Below are positions 59,568-64,000 of a stretch of DNA of 64,000 bases, one piece after another. The first letter of the stretch is position 1. Every line of letters starts with the position of its first letter. A model generated the notes under the pieces. That model was not told the origin of the DNA, searched no databases, and saw nothing but the letters and a program-made list of their open reading frames with translations. The translations under genes and the position numbers were made by a program. Location of the stretch: positions 1 to 64,000 of the forward strand of contig JBARAD010000085.1 of the NCBI GenBank assembly GCA_049791675.1. The letters are read 5' to 3'. This stretch comes from Chryseosolibacter sp049791675 (GTDB lineage: Bacteria > Bacteroidota > Bacteroidia > Cytophagales > Cyclobacteriaceae).

Positions 59568-61694
59568 CTAACTCACCGCTGATCCCGGATCAACGTCTTT
59601 CTCCGGCAACACAAGTCTCAGTTTGCCATCACTATCCTCCGCCATCAGGATCATTCCCTGCGATTCGATGCCCATCATCTTGCGGGGTGCAAGGTTGGCG
59701 ATGAACGTGACCTGTTTACCCACCATCTCCTCAGGCGTGTAATGCAGGGCGATACCACTGAGGATGGTGCGTGTATCCAGTCCGCTGTTAATTGTCAGCC
59801 TCAACAGCTTGATTGATTTCTCCATCTTCTCGGCCGCGACAACTTTTCCAACGCGGATATCCAGCTTCGCGAAATCATCGTAGACAATCTCGGGTTTCAA
59901 AGGCTTCAAGGGAGTCGCTGTCCCCGCATCCCCTGAAGATGGCGTGGCTTCCCCTTGCGCGGAAGCAGCGGGCGCTTTGGAACGGGACAGCCGTGCCATC
60001 TGCCGTTCGATGTCGCTGTCCTCTACATTGCGATACAACAATTCGGCGGCGCCGAGCTGGTGATGTTCCTTTACCGTATGGACGAGCTCGCCCTTGCGCC
60101 ACAGGATCTTCCAGTCATTGTGGTACTGTCCGCTGTTGAGCTGCCTGAGAATATTCGCAGCTGCATCGGGCAGGAAAGGCTCGATGACGATGCCAAGATT
60201 GCCGACGATCGTCAACGCATAATTCAAGATACAACCTACGGCCTCCATGTCTTCTTTCGCCAGTTTCCATGGTTCTGTGTCAGCCAGGAATTTATTGCCC
60301 GTGCGCGCGACGTTCATCATGTGAAACTGCGCCTCGCGGAAACGGAAGTGCTCCAGCGCATCGATCATCTCCTTCACAGACTTGTTCAGATCTCCATGCG
60401 CCTGGTTGTATAACGCCAGGATGCGCCTGCGCTTCTCCGTCGTGCCCGGAAGCGCGTGCTCGGAAGGAACCTTGCCGTCAAAGTATTTCCAGGTGAGCAC
60501 CATCACACGGTTCACAAAATTTCCGAGAATGGCAACAAGCTCGCTGTTGACTTTCTGCTGGTAGTCCTTCCACGTAAAATCCGAATCCTTTGTCTCTGGC
60601 GAGATGGACGTGAGCACGTAACGCAATTCATCCCTCCTGCCGGGAAATTCTTCCAGGTATTCGTGCAGCCACACCGCGTGGTTGCGGGATGTGGAAAGCT
60701 TCTCCCCTTCCAGGTTAAGAAACTCGTTTGCCGGAACATTGTCGGGCAGAATAAATTCGCCGTGCGCTTTAAGGATGGCGGGAAAGATGATGCAGTGGAA
60801 TACAATGTTATCCTTTCCGATAAAGTGGATGAGCCTCGTCTCGGGATCCTTCCAGTATTTTTCCCAATCCGCGGGCCGCAGCTCTTTGGTAGCGGAGATG
60901 TACCCGATCGGCGCATCAAACCAGACGTACAGCACTTTTCCTTTTGCGTCGCCGACCGGCACCGGTATACCCCAGTCGAGGTCGCGCGTGATCGACCGCG
61001 GCTGTAACCCCTGGTCTATCCACGATTTGCACTGGCCGTAAACATTCGTCTTCCAATCGTCCTTATGACCTTCGATAATGTATTCCTTCAGCCACTTTTC
61101 GTATTGGTTGAGCGGAAAATACCAATGTTTGGTGGGTCGCAGCACAGGCGTGTTCCCCGATACCGTGGATCGCGGATTGATCAGTTCTTTCGGACTGAGG
61201 CTGGTTCCGCATTTCTCGCACTGGTCACCATACGCGTTGGGGTTGCCGCAGTTCGGACACGTACCGATAATGTAGCGGTCGGCGAGGAACATACCCTCCT
61301 GCTCATCGTAATACTGATCGGAAGTTTCCTCCAGCAATATTTTCTGCTCATTGACGCGCGTGAACATATCCTGCGCGGTCTTGTAATGCACCTCGCTGGA
61401 GGTTCGCGAATAGATGTCGAAGGAGATACCGAAATCCTGGAAGGCTTTCTTCATCAGGTTGTGGTACTTATCGACGAATTCCCTGGGAGTCAGCCCCTCT
61501 TTCTTGGCGCCGATGGTGATGGCCACGCCGTGCTCATCTGAGCCCCCGACGTAGACAACGTCCTCGCCCTTCAGCCGCAGGTACCGTACATAGGTATCTG
61601 CCGGCAGGTAGGCGCCGGCGATGTGGCCGATGTGCAGAGGCCCGTTGGCGTATGGCAGGGCCGAAGTAATGGTATAGCGCTTGAATTTTTTCAT
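59568..61694 (-). CDS. metG: Methionyl-tRNA synthetase with C-terminal tRNA-binding domain
   Basis: Charges tRNA-Met with methionine. The 708-residue protein has the HIGH-type motif PYANGPLHIGHIAGAYLPAD near residues 15-34, a zinc knuckle CPNCGNPNAYGDQCEKCGTS, and the KMSKS-equivalent EGEKLSTSRNHAVW, the KxSTS form also seen in archaeal-type and other Bacteroidota enzymes. The last 110 residues are an EMAPII/Trbp111-like domain (FAKLDIRVGKVVAAEKMEKS ... LAPRKMMGIESQGMILMAED) for dimerisation and tRNA binding. A linker rich in Ala/Ser/Gly/Pro joins them. Confidence 0.97.
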   Translation of the reverse strand: MKKFKRYTITSALPYANGPLHIGHIAGAYLPADTYVRYLRLKGEDVVYVGGSDEHGVAITIGAKKEGLTPREFVDKYHNLMKKAFQDFGISFDIYSRTSSEVHYKTAQDMFTRVNEQKILLEETSDQYYDEQEGMFLADRYIIGTCPNCGNPNAYGDQCEKCGTSLSPKELINPRSTVSGNTPVLRPTKHWYFPLNQYEKWLKEYIIEGHKDDWKTNVYGQCKSWIDQGLQPRSITRDLDWGIPVPVGDAKGKVLYVWFDAPIGYISATKELRPADWEKYWKDPETRLIHFIGKDNIVFHCIIFPAILKAHGEFILPDNVPANEFLNLEGEKLSTSRNHAVWLHEYLEEFPGRRDELRYVLTSISPETKDSDFTWKDYQQKVNSELVAILGNFVNRVMVLTWKYFDGKVPSEHALPGTTEKRRRILALYNQAHGDLNKSVKEMIDALEHFRFREAQFHMMNVARTGNKFLADTEPWKLAKEDMEAVGCILNYALTIVGNLGIVIEPFLPDAAANILRQLNSGQYHNDWKILWRKGELVHTVKEHHQLGAAELLYRNVEDSDIERQMARLSRSKAPAASAQGEATPSSGDAGTATPLKPLKPEIVYDDFAKLDIRVGKVVAAEKMEKSIKLLRLTINSGLDTRTILSGIALHYTPEEMVGKQVTFIANLAPRKMMGIESQGMILMAEDSDGKLRLVLPEKDVDPGSAVS

Positions 61695-61925
61695 ATCCGC
61701 AATGCTCTCTTAAGCACGCAAAGATGGTTAATGAGGGGGAGCAAAAAAAATTACAGCCGCCAGAATTTGGACTTGTGGGTGACAGCGATCGAATGGCGGA
61801 TACGAGTCTGAGCGGTTCGCAGTGCTCAAGGGCAGATGACCTCCCGTGCTTCCCTCACACCAATCAGGCATGCTGCATTCAGCTGGACGCCAAAGCGACA
61901 GAAGGCATTCGGTGGGGCAACGAGA

Positions 61926-62753
61926 CTACAAGGGAGTCAACTCAACCTTTCGGAATAAGATCTCCGCGGCTTCGGACTGGATTTGAATCCTGCCCCTGCG
62001 GGGCCGGACATTCTTCGCATAATTCACCAGCGCGCCGTTCAGGTACACAAAGATCTCGTCTCCTTTTGCAACACACTCCATAGTATTCCATTTACCCACA
62101 GGTTTTTCGATATCCTGCTTGCCGCGAAAGTCGATCGCATCTTTCCAGGATGGATCGCGTCCATACCAGTTGATCCTTCCGCCGTTGATGGTCTCCTCCT
62201 GGCCGCCGGCCCGGTACACCCATGAGCTACCCTGTTTCTCCGGCGCTACAGGTGAGGTAATTGAAAACTCCGGAGTACCATTCCCGACAACGATGAAGTC
62301 GCCCGTGCCGCCTTCGATGATCTGGCATTCGATGGAGTGCATCCACGTGCCACTGTATCCGCCGTCCGCTCCCTGTGAGTGCAGCAGGATACCACAATCC
62401 CGGGCGTTCTCCTCGCGTGGCGCATGGGTTTTTCCGCCCCATTTAAATTCGACGGTAAGTTTATAATTTTCATATTCATCGTTTGTCGTGAGGCATCCCC
62501 ACTCCTCTCCGGAGATATGAAGCATTCCTTTCTGAACTGTAAAGACTTTTTTGGGATCATTGTCGCGACCGCGGTCTTTCAGGAAGGAGTACCATCCGTC
62601 CAGGTTCTTTCCATTAAAAAGCCGGATCGTTTTATTTTTCTTTTTCCCTTTTTCATTGGCCCTTGATGCAGCCTGGGGCCGGTCCTGCGCCTGCACCGCA
62701 AGCGAGGTCATCAGGAAGATCACCACCATCGCGAATATTCTTTTAAGGGACAT
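61926..62753 (-). CDS. DUF1080 (3-keto-disaccharide hydrolase family) secreted protein
   Basis: A 275-residue exported protein. From ATG 62753 the signal peptide is MSLKRIFAMVVIFLMTSLAV. The concanavalin-like DUF1080 domain follows: TIRLFNGKNLDGWYSFLKDR, then YENYKLTVEFKWGGKTHAP, NARDCGILLHSQGADGGYSG, TWMHSIECQIIEGGTGDF and KWNTMECVAKGDEIFVYLNG. Some members hydrolyse 3-keto-glycosides. An upstream in-frame Met at 62798 gives a poorer signal. It precedes, on the same strand, nothing in an obvious pathway; the ceramidase-like gene lies upstream by 58 bases. Confidence 0.9.
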   Translation of the reverse strand: MSLKRIFAMVVIFLMTSLAVQAQDRPQAASRANEKGKKKNKTIRLFNGKNLDGWYSFLKDRGRDNDPKKVFTVQKGMLHISGEEWGCLTTNDEYENYKLTVEFKWGGKTHAPREENARDCGILLHSQGADGGYSGTWMHSIECQIIEGGTGDFIVVGNGTPEFSITSPVAPEKQGSSWVYRAGGQEETINGGRINWYGRDPSWKDAIDFRGKQDIEKPVGKWNTMECVAKGDEIFVYLNGALVNYAKNVRPRRGRIQIQSEAAEILFRKVELTPL

Positions 62754-62811
62754 GGTAACTACACGGGCGTTGCCGCAGGGAAGTTGAAGCATTAGCATAT
62801 CGGAAAAAATG

Positions 62812-64000
62812 TTAGTTGTCTTTCATGGTGGAAAAAAGGTTCATGAGCTCCGCCACGATCTTCACGGTCGCATCCTTCTGGACTTTGTTCGTCGTCAGCC
62901 AGGTCTCATATCCGCCATTTGCGTGTTGCCCGGGCGTTGGGAGGTATCCGTAACTTCCGTTTGCCAGCGAAATGGTGAAGGATGGCTTGAACGAACTTTT
63001 TGATTTCACCTCAAGTCCGGTCTCCGTAAAAGTTTCAAAGGGAACGGCGGCAACGCCAAGGTCGCCGATGCGGAAAGTTTGCAGGATGATGTCGACCTGG
63101 TCGGGCCATTCCTCCTGCATCTGCAGCACGCGCTCTGCATAGATCTTTTCAAGGGGATGTCCGGGTTTTACGTCGTCCGGTCTTGCGACCACACGCTTAG
63201 CGAAGGCAAGCATCTCCGGAGTGGCGCGGCGCACATTCAGTGTCATCTTCGAGTGCGCTGCTTTCAGCGGTACCCAGTCGTGGTGCTGTACGCTCCCGTA
63301 CACGCGCAGCACTTCCCGGGCGACATCGTCCGCCACAATACGCATTTTGACATAGGGCGGATGTTGTTCGCGCGGACCGCGAAAGTTGATGTTGTTCACA
63401 TCAGCTGACGTACCGTTTGACAAGATGCCCACAAAAGCGGGATCCTGCCTGTCGGCCTTCAGCAATTCCTGTATGCGGTCAGCAAATACCGCGAAGTAGT
63501 CCGCAGAAATGTGTCCATCCGGAACGCCACCCACATAGTGCAGCGAATAATTCGCAAGGAGTGCGATCGGTTTACCTTCGCGGGATTGCACGGAAATAAA
63601 AGATACTTCGGGGTCCGTTGGCCCCGCAGGTTCCAGGAGATTGGGACTGGCCACACCGGGATTCATGACGACAGACTCTTTCACGCCGAAAGGATTCTGC
63701 ACCGGCTCCTTCATTCGCCAGCGACGGTTGAAAAGATGCTGCGGTACTTTGCCGGCGCCCCAGCCGATGCGCGCCGGCGCAAGGTTGTTGATGGCAACAC
63801 GTACCCCGTCCGTTATCCGGCCCGCAAGGAAGGTCTGGTATTCATCCAGGGCCCCGTCCCCCTTCCACGCCCTTCGTTTTTCACCCAGGCCTCCGGCGCT
63901 CGTGGCGGAGTGGGTATGCGTCGCTGACATGAGTATATGCTTTTGCGGCAAACCCGTAGCCTGTTCAATACGGCGCTTTGCCTCATCGAAGACGGCCTGA
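62812..64000 (-). CDS. Neutral/alkaline ceramidase-like protein, N-terminus beyond window
   Basis: At least 396 residues, open to base 64000, so the N-terminus is missing. The metal-binding signature ILMSATHTHSATSAGG (His-x-His) and FVGILSNGTSADVNNINFRG, VSFISVQSREGKPIALLANY and LHYVGGVPDGHISADYFAVF belong to the neutral/alkaline non-lysosomal ceramidase N-terminal domain family. Environmental bacterial members may act on sphingolipids or other amides, and Bacteroidota make sphingolipids, which fits but is not proof. An internal Met near 63951 is not the start. It is followed by the DUF1080 gene. Confidence 0.87.
   Translation of the reverse strand, partial: QAVFDEAKRRIEQATGLPQKHILMSATHTHSATSAGGLGEKRRAWKGDGALDEYQTFLAGRITDGVRVAINNLAPARIGWGAGKVPQHLFNRRWRMKEPVQNPFGVKESVVMNPGVASPNLLEPAGPTDPEVSFISVQSREGKPIALLANYSLHYVGGVPDGHISADYFAVFADRIQELLKADRQDPAFVGILSNGTSADVNNINFRGPREQHPPYVKMRIVADDVAREVLRVYGSVQHHDWVPLKAAHSKMTLNVRRATPEMLAFAKRVVARPDDVKPGHPLEKIYAERVLQMQEEWPDQVDIILQTFRIGDLGVAAVPFETFTETGLEVKSKSSFKPSFTISLANGSYGYLPTPGQHANGGYETWLTTNKVQKDATVKIVAELMNLFSTMKDN

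Noticed and set aside
59955..60413. 152-codon plus-strand frame within metG
   Set aside because: Antisense to metG, which is intact and full length.

Overview
The window is a chromosomal segment of a Bacteroidota bacterium, most likely a member of the Cytophagales (Chryseolinea/Ohtaekwangia-like; this placement is inference). The signs are promoters of the form TTG-N20-TAnnTTTG, few strong Shine-Dalgarno sites and frequent GTG/TTG starts. The pyk / IPExxxVDY-protein / acpP-fabF-rnc gene order, GIN-domain and DUF4136 lipoproteins, PorV-like barrels and a large single-chain PurL point the same way. Coding density is high and there is no prophage, insertion sequence, rRNA or CRISPR array.

Layout. 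1-6.6 kb: the end of a surface-polysaccharide region (flippase running off the left edge, later a family-4 glycosyltransferase) around a propeller-type sensor kinase and its LuxR-type regulator. 6.7-18.2 kb: housekeeping (miaA, a PhnP-like hydrolase, an RqcH/NFACT protein, pyk, acpP-fabF-rnc, nadE, lgt). 18.3-24.4 kb: cell-envelope genes (BamA/TamA-like barrel, PorV-like barrel overlapping a helix-hairpin-helix outer-membrane protein, GIN-domain protein) and a glycine-rich RRM protein. 24.5-27.5 kb: DoxX protein, gluconokinase and 6-phosphogluconate dehydrogenase. 27.7-30.3 kb: two tandem membrane metallophosphoesterases. 30.4-37.2 kb: a complete TetR-TolC-adaptor-RND efflux operon with a candidate TetR operator. 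37.2-39.9 kb: an ECF sigma factor with a small membrane partner, a hydrolase and an outer-membrane protein. 40-46.1 kb: transglutaminase lipoprotein, small lipoprotein, VOC protein, sulfatase, DUF1206 protein and an intact-looking subclass B1 metallo-beta-lactamase. 46.3-48.5 kb: an AT-richer accessory spot with a HigBA-type toxin-antitoxin pair, an orphan SMI1/KNR4 immunity-type protein and structured non-coding DNA. 48.5-57.6 kb: purL, DUF4136 lipoprotein, tRNA-Gln, prs, rplY, pth and a lipoprotein. 57.7-64 kb: small secreted proteins, metG, a DUF1080 protein and a neutral-ceramidase-like protein cut by the right edge.

The most unusual non-coding feature is repetitive intergenic DNA. One composite module (GTGAGTGG-type repeats, an ACTGC block, TTTTCATAG, then GTGAATCGTCAATCGTGA) recurs at about 27.5, 40.0 and 52.4 kb, and several short tandem repeats fill other gaps after stop codons. 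At two genes (gnd and the transglutaminase) repeat DNA seems to form the 3' end of the reading frame. No clearly novel defence or biosynthetic system is visible. The best leads are the composite repeat, the possible AUC start with a hidden signal peptide at 20031, the tail-to-tail terminators in the 1.2-1.85 kb gap, and the accessory spot before purL.
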